A stretch of DNA of 64,000 nucleotides from Micromonospora coxensis (GTDB lineage Bacteria; Actinomycetota; Actinomycetes; Mycobacteriales; Micromonosporaceae). How positions within the stretch are numbered: the first letter of the stretch is position 1; every line of letters starts with the position of its first letter. Positions 20,814 through 29,461 of this stretch are shown here, piece by piece. The stretch covers positions 930,001-994,000 of the forward strand of contig NZ_LT607753.1 in the NCBI RefSeq assembly GCF_900090295.1, given 5' to 3'. The position numbers and the translations under genes are program-made. The notes beneath the pieces are model-generated. The model was not told the origin of the DNA. It did no database searches and saw nothing but the letters and a program-made list of their open reading frames with translations.

Positions 20814-22667
20814 ATGGATCCTGCAGCTTCCCGAGCCGACAGCCCTCCGCACCGCGACTGGGTCACCCGGCGCACCAAGGCCCTCTCTCTGCTAACGCTC
20901 GACACGGCGGCGTGGTGCGGGGGATTCCTGGTCGCCGCCTGGGCGCGCTACGAGTTCGAGCTCACCCCGCGCCAGTGCGTGCTGGCCCTCGGGGCCGCGC
21001 TGGTGTGCGCGATCGTCCACGCGAGCATCGAACAGGTGCGCTCCACGGCCCGGGGCCGGCACCCGGTGGGCAGCGCGGGCGAGGCTCGCGACCTGGCCGG
21101 CACCGCGATCCTCGCCGCGGCCGTCGTGCTCACCGCCCTGGCCACCATGCCGGACCGGCCGGTGCCGGCCAGCGTCCCGGTCACCGGCGGCGCGGTCGCG
21201 CTGCTGCTGATGGCGGCCGGCCGGGCCGGCTACCGGTGGCGGCGCGACCGGGACGACCGCCCGGCCCGCTCGTCGGACCGGGCGCTGATCTACGGCGTCG
21301 ACGCCGCCAGCGAGCGCCTGGTGCGGGTGCTCACCGGTGACCCGCAGAGCCGCTACCTCCCGGTCGGCCTGCTCGACGACGACCCCGACAAGCAGGGCCT
21401 GCGCCTGGAGGGGCTGCGGGTGCTGGGCGGTCGCGAGCAGATCGAGCAGGCGGTGCGCCGTACCCGGGCCACCACCGTGATCTTCTCGATCAACGGCTCG
21501 GACGCCGAACTGATGCGCGACGTACGCGGGCGCACCCTGCAGGCGGGCGCCGCCTTCAAGGTGCTGCCCCCGGTACGCGAGCTGCTGGACCGTCCGGTCG
21601 CCGTGACCGACGTACGCGACCTGCAGATCACCGACCTGCTCGGCCGGGCCCAGCGGGTGGCGGAACTGGCCTTCGAGCGCAACGGGCTGGCCGGGCGACG
21701 GGTCCTGGTCACCGGGGCGGGCGGCTCCATCGGCTCGGAGCTGTGCCGCCAGATCGCCCGCTGCGAGCCGGGCGAGCTGATGATGCTCGACCGGGACGAG
21801 TCGGCCCTGCACGCCCTGCAGATGTCACTGCACGGCCGGGCGCTGCTGGACGGGCCGGAGCTGGTCCTCGCCGACATCCGCGACGCCGACGGCATCGCCC
21901 GGATCATCGCCGAGCGCCGGCCCGACGTGGTGTTCCACGCCGCCGCCCTGAAGCACCTGACGCTGCTGCAACGCCACCCGGGCGAGGCGATCAAGACCAA
22001 CGTCCGCGGCACGCTCAACGTGCTGGAGGCGTGCCGGGGCGTCAGCGAGTTCGTCAACATCTCGACCGACAAGGCGGCCAACCCGGCCAGCGTGCTCGGC
22101 TACTCGAAGCGGATCACCGAGCGGCTGACCGCCCACTACGCCACCCAGGTCGACGGCCGCTTCCTCAGCGTCCGCTTCGGCAACGTGCTCAGCAGCCGGG
22201 GCTCCGTGCTGACCGCGTTCCAGGCGCAGGTCGAGGCGGGCCTGCCGATCACCGTCACGCACCCGGACGTCACCCGCTACTTCATGACCGTGCAGGAGGC
22301 CGTGCACCTGGTGCTCCAGGCGGCCGTCATCGGGCGCGGCGGGGAGGCGCTGGTGCTCGACATGGGCGAGCCGGTGCGGATCGCCGACGTGGCGCGGCGG
22401 CTCGCCGCCGAGGCGCCCACCCCGACCGAGATCGTCTTCACCGGTCTGCGCCCCGGTGAGAAGCTGCACGAGGACCTCTTCGGCACCGACGAGATCGACA
22501 GCCGGCCGCTGCACCCGCTCATCTCACACGTGCGGGTGCCCGCGCTCGCCCCCGAGGAGCTGCACACGCTCGACCCGTACGCCGACGCCGACGAGCTGAT
22601 CAAGCGGATGGCGGCGTACTGCGAGGACCTGCCGACCCGGGTGTCGATCCTGCCCTCGCCCCGCTGA
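20814..22667 (+). CDS. Membrane-bound nucleotide-sugar dehydratase/epimerase (WbpM/CapD-like)
   Basis: 617 residues. The N-terminus has about four transmembrane helices, then a CoA-binding-like Rossmann domain (RALIYGVDAASERLVR, about 165), then an SDR catalytic domain with VTGAGGSIGSELCRQIARCE near 300, HAAALKHLTLLQ, NISTDKAANPASVLGYSKRITE and LRPGEKLHEDLF near the end. Members convert UDP-GlcNAc or related sugars to 4-keto-6-deoxy intermediates for polysaccharides and glycans. The YSK context at the SDR catalytic position (GYSKR rather than the family's usual GATKR or GASKR) is worth noting. Start: ATG 20814 after GAGGAC; GTG 20742 is an alternative giving 24 more residues. It is divergent from the BY-kinase gene. 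Confidence 0.88.
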   Translation: MDPAASRADSPPHRDWVTRRTKALSLLTLDTAAWCGGFLVAAWARYEFELTPRQCVLALGAALVCAIVHASIEQVRSTARGRHPVGSAGEARDLAGTAILAAAVVLTALATMPDRPVPASVPVTGGAVALLLMAAGRAGYRWRRDRDDRPARSSDRALIYGVDAASERLVRVLTGDPQSRYLPVGLLDDDPDKQGLRLEGLRVLGGREQIEQAVRRTRATTVIFSINGSDAELMRDVRGRTLQAGAAFKVLPPVRELLDRPVAVTDVRDLQITDLLGRAQRVAELAFERNGLAGRRVLVTGAGGSIGSELCRQIARCEPGELMMLDRDESALHALQMSLHGRALLDGPELVLADIRDADGIARIIAERRPDVVFHAAALKHLTLLQRHPGEAIKTNVRGTLNVLEACRGVSEFVNISTDKAANPASVLGYSKRITERLTAHYATQVDGRFLSVRFGNVLSSRGSVLTAFQAQVEAGLPITVTHPDVTRYFMTVQEAVHLVLQAAVIGRGGEALVLDMGEPVRIADVARRLAAEAPTPTEIVFTGLRPGEKLHEDLFGTDEIDSRPLHPLISHVRVPALAPEELHTLDPYADADELIKRMAAYCEDLPTRVSILPSPR

Positions 22668-22683
22668 ACCCGTACGACGACCA

Positions 22684-22721
22684 CCGGTGGCGGCGGCTCC
22701 TCCCGGAGCCGCCGCCACCGG
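22684..22721. terminator. Bidirectional hairpin after the dehydratase gene
   Basis: A perfect 17-bp stem (22684-22700 with 22705-22721) and 4-nt loop between convergent genes. Confidence 0.8.
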
Positions 22722-22735
22722 CGTCGAGGACCTGC

Positions 22736-22939
22736 TCAGCGACGCCGACCGGGCGTCCGCTCCCCCTCGTGCTCCTCGGTCTCCTGCAGGGCGTCGGCGA
22801 ACGGCTCGGTCAGGTCGTCGCCCGGCACCGCCACCTCCTCGGCGCGGTCCTGCTCGTCCACCCGGCCGCCCGGCGGGGGCTCGGGAGCAGTGGCGCCACC
22901 GGCGAAGCCGTACTCGTTGGGCTCGTCATGCCTGCTCAT
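22736..22939 (-). CDS. Small acidic hypothetical protein
   Basis: 67 residues, rich in Glu, Asp, Gly and Pro and without a hydrophobic segment, so probably a soluble, largely disordered protein. I do not recognise it. It is supported as a gene by position rather than by family: its ATG overlaps the stop of the upstream 103-residue gene by 4 nt (ATGA), that gene in turn overlaps the DUF1622 gene by 4 nt, and a terminator hairpin follows. It is thus the last gene of a tightly coupled three-gene unit. Confidence 0.55.
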   Translation of the reverse strand: MSRHDEPNEYGFAGGATAPEPPPGGRVDEQDRAEEVAVPGDDLTEPFADALQETEEHEGERTPGRRR

Positions 22940-23247
22940 GGGGTCATCCTCCCGCTATGGTCGCTTTCGCTCCGGCCGGACACTGATCGTCTTACCCGCG
23001 CGACGGTCCCGGTAGTCGGCGACGGGCCGGCCAGCCCCGCCCAGAGCAGCTGGCGCAGCAGGATCACGGCCGCGGCGGCGGCCAGCGCGGACCAGCCCTG
23101 CCCGGCGGTGAGCCGGAGCAGGCCCGCGGCGACGAGCAGGTCCAGCAGCACCCGCAGCGCGGCACGCCAGGACCGGGCGGTGACCAGCAGCAGCGCGCCG
23201 CAGCACAGCGCCAGCGCGGTCACCGTGTCGGCGAGCTGCTGCCTCAC
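22936..23247 (-). CDS. Small membrane protein in the DUF1622 operon
   Basis: 103 residues with about two to three hydrophobic helices (TVTALALCCGALLLV, VLLDLLVAAGLLRL, WSALAAAAAVILLRQL) and a hydrophilic basic tail. GTG start overlapping the stop of the DUF1622 gene by 4 nt (GTGA), and its own stop overlaps the next start (ATGA). No family recognised. Coupled translation with a DUF1622 membrane protein suggests that the two form a complex; this is inference. Confidence 0.65.
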   Translation of the reverse strand: MRQQLADTVTALALCCGALLLVTARSWRAALRVLLDLLVAAGLLRLTAGQGWSALAAAAAVILLRQLLWAGLAGPSPTTGTVARVRRSVSGRSESDHSGRMTP

Positions 23248-23606
23248 CTGCCCGCACCGGCTTCCCCGACCTGCTGCTGCTCCTGGGCGATCTCCCGGCG
23301 CAGGAAGTAGTTCAGCGCGGTCCGGATGGTGGCGATGGCCGCCAGCTGGCCGATCTGGTCGAAGGTCGGCGACACGGCTGTCCGCAGGATGTCCGCGGCG
23401 AGTTGGAACTCCAGCCCGAGAGTGAGGAAGCGGCCCAGCGACAACCGGATCGGAGTGAAGACGGCGGCGCTGCGGTGTCGCAGCCCCTCGACCACGAACC
23501 GCAGCGCCGCCCAGACCGCGCCCACGAAGATCACCGACGCCCCGGCGATCTCGATCACGACGACCGCGACCTGGTCGCCGACGCGGAGGATCTCCTGGAG
23601 ACTCAC
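23244..23606 (-). CDS. DUF1622 family membrane protein
   Basis: 120 residues matching the DUF1622 pattern: an N-terminal helix VAVVVIEIAGASVIFVGAVW, a conserved cytoplasmic stretch with IRLSLGRFLTLGLEFQLAADIL, and a second membrane region AAIATIRTALNYFLRREI. The family has two to three helices and no assigned function. It is the first gene of the three-gene unit ending at 22736, with 4-nt overlaps between all members. Start GTG at 23606. Confidence 0.85.
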   Translation of the reverse strand: MSLQEILRVGDQVAVVVIEIAGASVIFVGAVWAALRFVVEGLRHRSAAVFTPIRLSLGRFLTLGLEFQLAADILRTAVSPTFDQIGQLAAIATIRTALNYFLRREIAQEQQQVGEAGAGR

Positions 23607-23765
23607 CCGGGGGCGTTACCCGCCCCCGGCACGGCTAGTCGGCGCCCCGGGCGGGTGTCGATGTCCTCGGTCGGGCCGAGGCGGAGCCGGGCGGTGGTAG
23701 GCAGGGCGGAGGCCGGTGCGGATATCGGTGTCGTACCCGGACCGGCCTCCGCCGCCGGGCGTCGT

Positions 23766-23790
23766 CCGGGCCCGCCGCAGGCGGGCCCGG
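23766..23790 (-). terminator. Hairpin after the GDT1-family transporter gene
   Basis: A perfect 11-bp GC stem (23766-23776 with 23780-23790) and 3-nt loop, 11 nt after the stop codon on the minus strand. Confidence 0.7.
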
Positions 23791-23800
23791 GACCTCGACC

Positions 23801-24385
23801 CTAGAGCTGGCCGACCGCCTCGAGGATCAGCCAGAGCCCGCAGATGGCGAAGAGCACCGCCGCGCCGTACCGGATGGTCCGCTCCGGCAGGTGCCGGCCC
23901 AGCATCCGGCCGACCAGGATCGCCAGGGCGTCCGCCGCCACCATGCCGAGCGTGGAGCCCAGCCAGGTGCCGAACCAGCCGTACTTGGTGGCCAGCGTGA
24001 TGGTGGCCAGCATGGTCTTGTCGCCCAGCTCGGCGAGGAAGAACGCCACACCGACCGCGAGGACGGCCGACTTGCCGCCCTTCTCCGCCTTGCGCTTCTC
24101 CTCCTCGGTCAGCCGGTCGCCCCGCAGCGTCCAGACGCCGAAGCCGAGGAACGCCAGGCCGGCGATCAGCGTGATCCATCCGGTGGGCAGGGCCGCGTTG
24201 AGGCCCGCGCCGATCGCCACCGAGGCCAGGTGCACGATCGCGGTGGCGACGGTGATGCCGATCAGCACCGGGACCGGCTTGAAGCGGGTGGCGAAGGTGA
24301 GGGCCATCAGCTGGGACTTGTCCCCCAGCTCGGCGACGAAGATGACGCCGAAGCTGATCACCAGCGCGGCCAGAAATCCGTCCAT
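23801..24385 (-). CDS. GDT1/TMEM165-family divalent cation exporter (probably Mn)
   Basis: 194 residues made of two homologous three-helix halves, each with the family motif E-x-G-D-(K/R)-(T/S): FVAELGDKSQL (about 21) and FLAELGDKTML (about 126). A charged cytoplasmic loop (EEEKRKAEKGGKS) separates them. GDT1/TMEM165 proteins move Mn2+ or Ca2+ across membranes, and bacterial members act in manganese efflux. The yybP-ykoY riboswitch directly upstream (24425-24552) supports manganese as the signal. Start ATG 24385, after GGGAAGG; an ATG at 24403 lacks a ribosome binding site. Probably a single-gene unit, ended by the hairpin at 23766. Confidence 0.92.
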   Translation of the reverse strand: MDGFLAALVISFGVIFVAELGDKSQLMALTFATRFKPVPVLIGITVATAIVHLASVAIGAGLNAALPTGWITLIAGLAFLGFGVWTLRGDRLTEEEKRKAEKGGKSAVLAVGVAFFLAELGDKTMLATITLATKYGWFGTWLGSTLGMVAADALAILVGRMLGRHLPERTIRYGAAVLFAICGLWLILEAVGQL

Positions 24386-24806
24386 GAGAACCTTCCCGAT
24401 CATGCCGGGAGGAGGTACAGGGGCGCCCTCGACCCGGCTGTGACAGCCTGAGTCGAAGGTCTCGCCCGCCCCGCCTGGACGGGGCCGCGTGGCCGGATGC
24501 GGAACGCACCAGTGTGTCGACCACGACATTGGGGGCTACTCCCCTTCGCGCCCTCACCCTAGCCCACCTCACCGCCCCCCACCTGCGCGGGTAACCAGGG
24601 TCACCCACCCGCCCCGCCGGACACCGGGCCGATCGGCCCGTCCCCGCCGATCCTCCGCCCGGGATCCCGCCGCCGGGCCCGATCGACGGATTCGCCGCGG
24701 TCGGCACCCGGCGCCGCAGCCCGGGGCCGAAGGGCACGCAGGTGACGCGCTCCGGGCACCCGGATCCGACCACCGGTGGTCGGCGGGACGGGTGGGTGGG
24801 GCCGGG
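24386..24806. other. Intergenic region holding the Mn riboswitch
   Basis: 421 bp between the GDT1 start and the egtD stop. The riboswitch occupies about 24425-24552; the rest (24553-24806) is C-rich and shows no gene. Confidence 0.7.
24425..24552 (-). promoter_or_regulatory. yybP-ykoY manganese riboswitch
   Basis: On the minus strand it shows AAGGGGAGTAGCCCCC at the 5' side, a middle hairpin region, and GCGAGACCTTCGACTC at the 3' side. These are the two conserved loops (GGGGAGUAGC and GAGACCUU) that bind Mn2+ and Mg2+ in this class. It sits about 40 nt before the start codon of a GDT1 transporter, a known partner gene. High Mn is expected to turn expression on. Boundaries are approximate. 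Confidence 0.85.
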
Positions 24807-25772
24807 TCAGTCGGCGCGGGCCAGGGTGACGCCGAAGAGGCCGTCCGGGTCGGTCCAGAACCGCTCCCGGGTGAAGCCGGCCGCCGACAGCTCCGCCGCG
24901 AAGCCCTCCGGGCGGAACTTCGCCGAGATCTCCGTCCGCAGCTCCTCGCCGGCGGTGAAGTCGACGTCCAGGTCGAGCACCCGGACCCGCATCGGGCGCT
25001 GCGCGCGCAGCCGCATCTCGATCCACTCCCGCTCGGCGTCCCAGAGCGCCACGTGGGTGAACGCCTCGGGCACGAAGTCCGCGCCCAACTCCCGGTTGAC
25101 CACCCGCAGCACGTTGCGGTTGAACTCGGCGGTCACCCCGGCGGCGTCGTCGTACGCGGGCACCACCACAGCCGGGTCCTTGACCAGGTCGGTGCCGATG
25201 AGCAGCCAGTCCCCCGCCTCCAGGGCGTCGCGCATGGCGCGCAGGAAGCCGGCCCGCTCGGCCGGCATCAGGTTGCCGATGGTGCCGCCGAGGAAGACCA
25301 CCAGCCGCCGTCCACCGGTCGGGAGCCGGTCGAGCTGGCGGGTGAAGTCGCCGACGATGCCGCGTACCCGCAGGCCCGGGTAGTCCTGCGCGATCTGCTC
25401 GGTGGACTGGCGCAGCGCGCTCACCGACACGTCCAGCGGCACGAAGGTGCCCAGCCCGCCACGGCGGGTGAACGCGTCCAGCAGCAGCCGGGTCTTCTCC
25501 GACGACCCCGAGCCCAACTCGATGAGCGTCTTCGCGCCGGTCAGCTCGGCGATGTCGGCGGCCCGCTCGGCCAGCACCGCGCGCTCGGCGCGGGTCGGGT
25601 AGTACTCCGGCAGCCGGGTGATCTCCTCGAACAGCTCGCTGCCCCGGGCGTCGTAGAACCACTTCGGTGGCAGCCACTTGGGGTCGGCGGTCAGCCCGAC
25701 ACGTACGTCCTCGCGCAGGCTGCGGCCGAGGTCCTGCTCCTCGAGGTAGATCTCCAGTGGCTCCGCGCTCAT
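24807..25772 (-). CDS. egtD: L-histidine N-alpha-methyltransferase (ergothioneine)
   Basis: 321 residues, the normal EgtD length. It transfers three methyl groups from S-adenosylmethionine to His to make hercynine, the first committed step of ergothioneine. Signatures: PPKWFYDARGSELFEEIT (about 35-52), SAM-binding LIELGSGSSEKTR (about 83-95), VVFLGGTIGNL near 157 and the substrate region AEFNRNVL near 215. Last gene of the minus-strand order egtA-egtB-egtC-egtD, starting 58 bp after egtC. No egtE gene follows; the next gene is a cation transporter. Confidence 0.96.
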   Translation of the reverse strand: MSAEPLEIYLEEQDLGRSLREDVRVGLTADPKWLPPKWFYDARGSELFEEITRLPEYYPTRAERAVLAERAADIAELTGAKTLIELGSGSSEKTRLLLDAFTRRGGLGTFVPLDVSVSALRQSTEQIAQDYPGLRVRGIVGDFTRQLDRLPTGGRRLVVFLGGTIGNLMPAERAGFLRAMRDALEAGDWLLIGTDLVKDPAVVVPAYDDAAGVTAEFNRNVLRVVNRELGADFVPEAFTHVALWDAEREWIEMRLRAQRPMRVRVLDLDVDFTAGEELRTEISAKFRPEGFAAELSAAGFTRERFWTDPDGLFGVTLARAD

Positions 25773-25830
25773 GGGGTGTCCCTTTCGTCGGGCGAGATGT
25801 CCCTGTCTCCACCTGTGGAAATCGGTGCGG

Positions 25831-26577
25831 TCAGGCGCCTGCCAGGGCGCGCGTACGCACCGAGGTCGAGGTCGCCACCACCAACTGCCCGGCCGGCACC
25901 GGCCGCCAGCCCGGGTCGTCGTCGTGCGGCTCGGAGGCCAGCAGCACCGCCTCGGCCGTGGCGCGTACCGACAGGGCGTGACCGGCGGCGCTGGCCACCA
26001 CCGTCCGCCCGTCGGTGAGCAGCAGGTTCAACCGCGACCCGGGGGCGGCCTTCTCGACCTCGCCGACCGTGGCGGCGACCGCCTCGGCCGGGTCCACGCC
26101 GCAGCGCAGCCGGTGCCGCAGCAACGCCCAGAGCAGGGCGGAGTCGGTCGGGGCGTCCAGGGTCAGCAGGTCACGCACCGGCAGGGCGGCGGCGAGCGAC
26201 ACCACCGAGTCCGGCCAGCCCCGGACCACCCCGTTGTGGCTGAACAGCCAGCGCCCCTCGGCGAACGGCGCCGCCGCGGACTCCTGCACCGGCATGCCGA
26301 CGGTGCCGGAGCGGACGGCGGCCAGCACCGCCCCGGCCAGGGTGACCTCCGCCAACCCGGGCAACGTGACGTCGCTCCAGATCGGCTGGGCCCGCCGGTA
26401 CCGCACCGGCTCGCCGTCGCCCGGGTACCAGCCGACACCGAATCCGTCCACGTTGATCGTCCCGCCGCCGCGCATGTCCCGTGGCGCCCACGACTGCCGC
26501 GCCAGCGAGTACGGCGGGTCGAACAGCAGCGACCGCAGGCTGACCGGCGGCCCCAGGTAGGCCAGATGTCGACACAT
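25831..26577 (-). CDS. egtC: Gamma-glutamyl-hercynylcysteine S-oxide hydrolase
   Basis: 248 residues of the class II glutamine amidotransferase (Ntn) fold. It should remove the gamma-glutamyl group from the EgtB product. The catalytic Cys is residue 2 (MCRHLAYLG) and is exposed after Met removal; NVDGFGVGWY (about 42-51) and FSHNGVVRGW (about 112-121) are the other conserved substrate-site segments. ATG 26577 was chosen because it places Cys next to the initiator Met; a longer frame would bury it. The gene begins 16 nt after the egtB stop and has only a weak ribosome binding site, suggesting coupled translation. Confidence 0.95.
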   Translation of the reverse strand: MCRHLAYLGPPVSLRSLLFDPPYSLARQSWAPRDMRGGGTINVDGFGVGWYPGDGEPVRYRRAQPIWSDVTLPGLAEVTLAGAVLAAVRSGTVGMPVQESAAAPFAEGRWLFSHNGVVRGWPDSVVSLAAALPVRDLLTLDAPTDSALLWALLRHRLRCGVDPAEAVAATVGEVEKAAPGSRLNLLLTDGRTVVASAAGHALSVRATAEAVLLASEPHDDDPGWRPVPAGQLVVATSTSVRTRALAGA

Positions 26578-26593
26578 CAGCGGGTCCGTCCCG

Positions 26594-27931
26594 TCATCCG
26601 TGCGCCTCGTCGGCCCGCGCGTCGCGGGCGCAGCGGAAGCCGCTGAAGATCTGCCGCCGGATCGGGTAGTCCCAGTTGCGGAAGGTGCCCCGGCACGCCG
26701 CCCGGTCGGTGCCGAACGAGCCGCCGCGCAGCACCCGGTAGTCGTCGCCGAAGAAGACCTCGGAGTACTCCCGGTAGGGGAAGGCGGCGAAGCCCGGGTG
26801 GCCACGGAAGGTGGTGGAGGTCCACTCCCACACGTCGCCGATCAACTGGTGCACCCCGAGCGGGGAGGCGCCGGCCGGGTACGCCCCCACCGGGGCCGGC
26901 CGGAGGTGGCGCTGCCCCAGGTTTGCGTGCTCGCCGGTGGGGTCCTCGTCGCCCCACGGGTACCGCCGGGAGCGTCCGGTTGTTGGGTCCCAGCGGGCCG
27001 CCTTCTCCCATTCCGCCTCGGTGGGCAGGCGCCGGCCCGCCCAGGCCGCGAAGGCCTCCGCCTCGTACCAGCAGACGTGCACCACCGGCTCGTCGTCGCG
27101 CACCGGCGACCACCGGCCGAAACGCCGGTACGCCCAGCCGTCGCCGTCGCGCCGCCAGTGCAGCGGCGCGGTCAACCCGGCCTCCCGGCGGTGCCGCCAG
27201 CCGGCCTCGCTCCACCAGCGGGGGTCGTCGTACCCGCCGTCGGCGATGAACTCGCGGTAGCGGCCGTTGGTGACCGGGGCGGCGTCGATGACGTACGCGG
27301 GCAGCTCGACGGTGTGCGCGGGGCGCTCGTTGTCCAGCGCCCACGGGTCGGTCGAGGTGCCCATGGTGAACGGGCCGGCCGGCACCAGCACCTCACCGCC
27401 GACGCGGGCCCGTGGCTCGGGCGGCGCGGGCGCGTCCAGCACCGCCGGCCCGGAGCGCAGCTGGTGGGTGGCGAGCATCGTCTCGTCGTGCTGCTGCTCG
27501 TGCTGCACGATCATGCCGAAGGCGAACCCGTCGGTGACCAGCGACCGGTCGGTGAAGCGGATCCCGTCCAGCAGGTCGAGCACCTTGTCCCGGACCGTCG
27601 TCAGGTACGCGCGCGCCTCGGCCGGTGGCAGCAGCGGCAGGGTCGGGCGGTCCTTGCGGGGCTGCTTGAACGCGTCGTACAGGTCGTCGATGTCCTGCCG
27701 GACGGGTTCGCGTCCGCCGACGTCGCGCACCAGCCACAGCTCCTCCTGGTTGCCGACGTGGGCCAGGTCCCAGACCAGCGGCGACATCAGCGGTGAGTGC
27801 TGGCGCATCAGGTCGTCGTCGTCGACCGCCTCGGTGAGCAGGGCGGTGCGGGCGCGGGTGCGCTCCAGCTCCGCCGCGATGCGGCCGCGCAGCCGTTCCG
27901 TCTCCGTGCCCGGCTCCTCGGTCGTGGTCAC
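26594..27931 (-). CDS. egtB: Hercynine oxygenase (ergothioneine sulfoxide synthase)
   Basis: 445 residues. An N-terminal DinB-like domain has the non-heme iron motif HEQQHDE (HxxxHxE, about 145-151) plus an upstream His in LAHVGNQEELW (about 55), and the C-terminal FGE-sulfatase domain has VPAGPFTMGTS, RLPTEAEWEKAAR, WEWTSTTF and VLRGGSF. It joins hercynine and gamma-glutamyl-cysteine with O2. The GTG start at 27931 overlaps the egtA stop by 4 nt (GTGA), after GAGGGGG. Part of the egtABCD operon. Confidence 0.96.
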   Translation of the reverse strand: MTTTEEPGTETERLRGRIAAELERTRARTALLTEAVDDDDLMRQHSPLMSPLVWDLAHVGNQEELWLVRDVGGREPVRQDIDDLYDAFKQPRKDRPTLPLLPPAEARAYLTTVRDKVLDLLDGIRFTDRSLVTDGFAFGMIVQHEQQHDETMLATHQLRSGPAVLDAPAPPEPRARVGGEVLVPAGPFTMGTSTDPWALDNERPAHTVELPAYVIDAAPVTNGRYREFIADGGYDDPRWWSEAGWRHRREAGLTAPLHWRRDGDGWAYRRFGRWSPVRDDEPVVHVCWYEAEAFAAWAGRRLPTEAEWEKAARWDPTTGRSRRYPWGDEDPTGEHANLGQRHLRPAPVGAYPAGASPLGVHQLIGDVWEWTSTTFRGHPGFAAFPYREYSEVFFGDDYRVLRGGSFGTDRAACRGTFRNWDYPIRRQIFSGFRCARDARADEAHG

Positions 27932-29163
27932 CGGTGCCCCCTCTCCACGGCGGCGCGTCGCCGCCGGATCCCTCGAGTCGTCTCCGCGTGGATCTCCGCC
28001 GGCAGGTCCAGCCCGGGCAGCGCCTCCACCGCCAGGTCGAGCAGGGCGGCGGCGGCCCGCGCCAGCGACGGGTCGGCCAGGCCGAGCCGGGCGGCGTCGT
28101 GCCAACGGTCGGCCACCGGCTCGGCGATCTCCCGGGCCGCGCGGGCGGTGTCGTCGTCGGCCAGCAGGGCGGTCAGCACGGCCAGCGGGACCGTCCATCC
28201 CGCGCCGGGCTGGGCGTCCAGGTAGCGCACCTCCAGGTAGCCGCGCGGCCGGACCGGCGGGAAGAGGGTGCTGACGTGGTAATCCAGGTCGTCGGTGGTG
28301 GGCGGTCGGGGCAGCGCTCCGTCGAGCCAGTCGGCGAAGGTCACCCCGGCCGGTGGCGTCCAGTCCGGGCCGTCGTGCCGCAGGCAGAGCAGCGGGGCGG
28401 CCAGGACGTACCGGGTCCAGGCCGCGACCGGGTCCTCGTCGGGTCGGTACGGCGACCAGACCGGACGGGTGCGGGCCGGGTCGATCGCCAGCCAGGCGGC
28501 CATCCGGGCGGAGGCCCAGCCGGTGGGCCGACCGGCGTGCCGGTCGGCGGTGGCGAAGGCGGCCACCAGCGGCGGCCCGACCGCGTGCACGGTGGCCCAG
28601 CGCTGGGGCAGGATGGCCGGCTCCCCCGCGTCGAGGCAGATCTGAAGGCCGGCGGTGCTGTACATCATGGTCCGCCCGGCCGGACCGCGGCGGTCGAAGA
28701 CGCGGCGCATGGCGCGGTAGCGGGGGGTCTCGATGACCGGCCGGGGCGGCCGGTGCGGGTCGATGCCGGTGCGGCCGAGGACCAGGCCGACCGGTGCCAG
28801 CAGCGCTTCCAGCTCGGCGATGTCGGCCTCGGTGGCCAGGATCAGCGCGGCGACCGACGGTCGGGGCGCGGTGGAGACCTCCACCTGCCCGCCGGGCTCC
28901 ACCGTCACGCTGCTGCCGTGCCGCAGCGGCAGAGCGGGGCTGGTGCTGTCCAGGGTCACGGGGCTGTGCCGCCCCAGCGCCGCCCGCAGCCGCTCCGGAT
29001 CCACCGGTCGAGCGGGGTCGGCGACGTCGTGCACGGTCCATTCCAGTTCGACGCCGGTATGGACCGGGGGGCCGGTCTTGAAGCAGATCCGGGCCAGGTG
29101 GGCCGCGGCGCACCCCGCCTCCCGCAGCACGGTCGTCCGGTCCAGCTCCGGCGACGTCACCAC
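27928..29163 (-). CDS. egtA: Glutamate-cysteine ligase for ergothioneine
   Basis: About 411 residues of the GCS2 family. It makes gamma-glutamyl-cysteine from Glu, Cys and ATP for EgtB. Signatures: GVELEWTVHD (about 40), GGQVEVSTAPRPS (about 93), MMYSTAGLQICLDAGE (about 165-180) and RGYLEVRYLDAQP (about 310). The start is uncertain: GTG 29163 or the adjacent GTG 29160 lie a suitable distance from GGAGGGGG, while GTG 29244 would add 27 basic residues without homology. First gene of the egt operon; its stop overlaps the egtB start. Confidence 0.93.
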   Translation of the reverse strand: MVTSPELDRTTVLREAGCAAAHLARICFKTGPPVHTGVELEWTVHDVADPARPVDPERLRAALGRHSPVTLDSTSPALPLRHGSSVTVEPGGQVEVSTAPRPSVAALILATEADIAELEALLAPVGLVLGRTGIDPHRPPRPVIETPRYRAMRRVFDRRGPAGRTMMYSTAGLQICLDAGEPAILPQRWATVHAVGPPLVAAFATADRHAGRPTGWASARMAAWLAIDPARTRPVWSPYRPDEDPVAAWTRYVLAAPLLCLRHDGPDWTPPAGVTFADWLDGALPRPPTTDDLDYHVSTLFPPVRPRGYLEVRYLDAQPGAGWTVPLAVLTALLADDDTARAAREIAEPVADRWHDAARLGLADPSLARAAAALLDLAVEALPGLDLPAEIHAETTRGIRRRRAAVERGHR

Positions 29164-29461
29164 GAGATGGTCCCCCTCCCGACGCTGGGCTCCGGCCTGC
29201 CGCCACCGCACCGACCGTGACGTGCCCCGGTGCCGGTGGCTCACCCCATCTTCTGTCTACCGCACGGATCGCGCTGACCGGACCGGAAGAAATTTCTGTG
29301 AAGTCTTTTCGACCGGGTCCACCACCCGCCCGGACCGCGCCGCCCGGACGTGCCCCCGGCCTGCCGTCCCGGATCGGCTCTGGCGCAATCCGCCGGACCG
29401 CCGAGCTGTCGACCGCGGCCGAGGGCCCGGAGGCGGCGGGGCCGCTCCGGATCGGGTCGGG

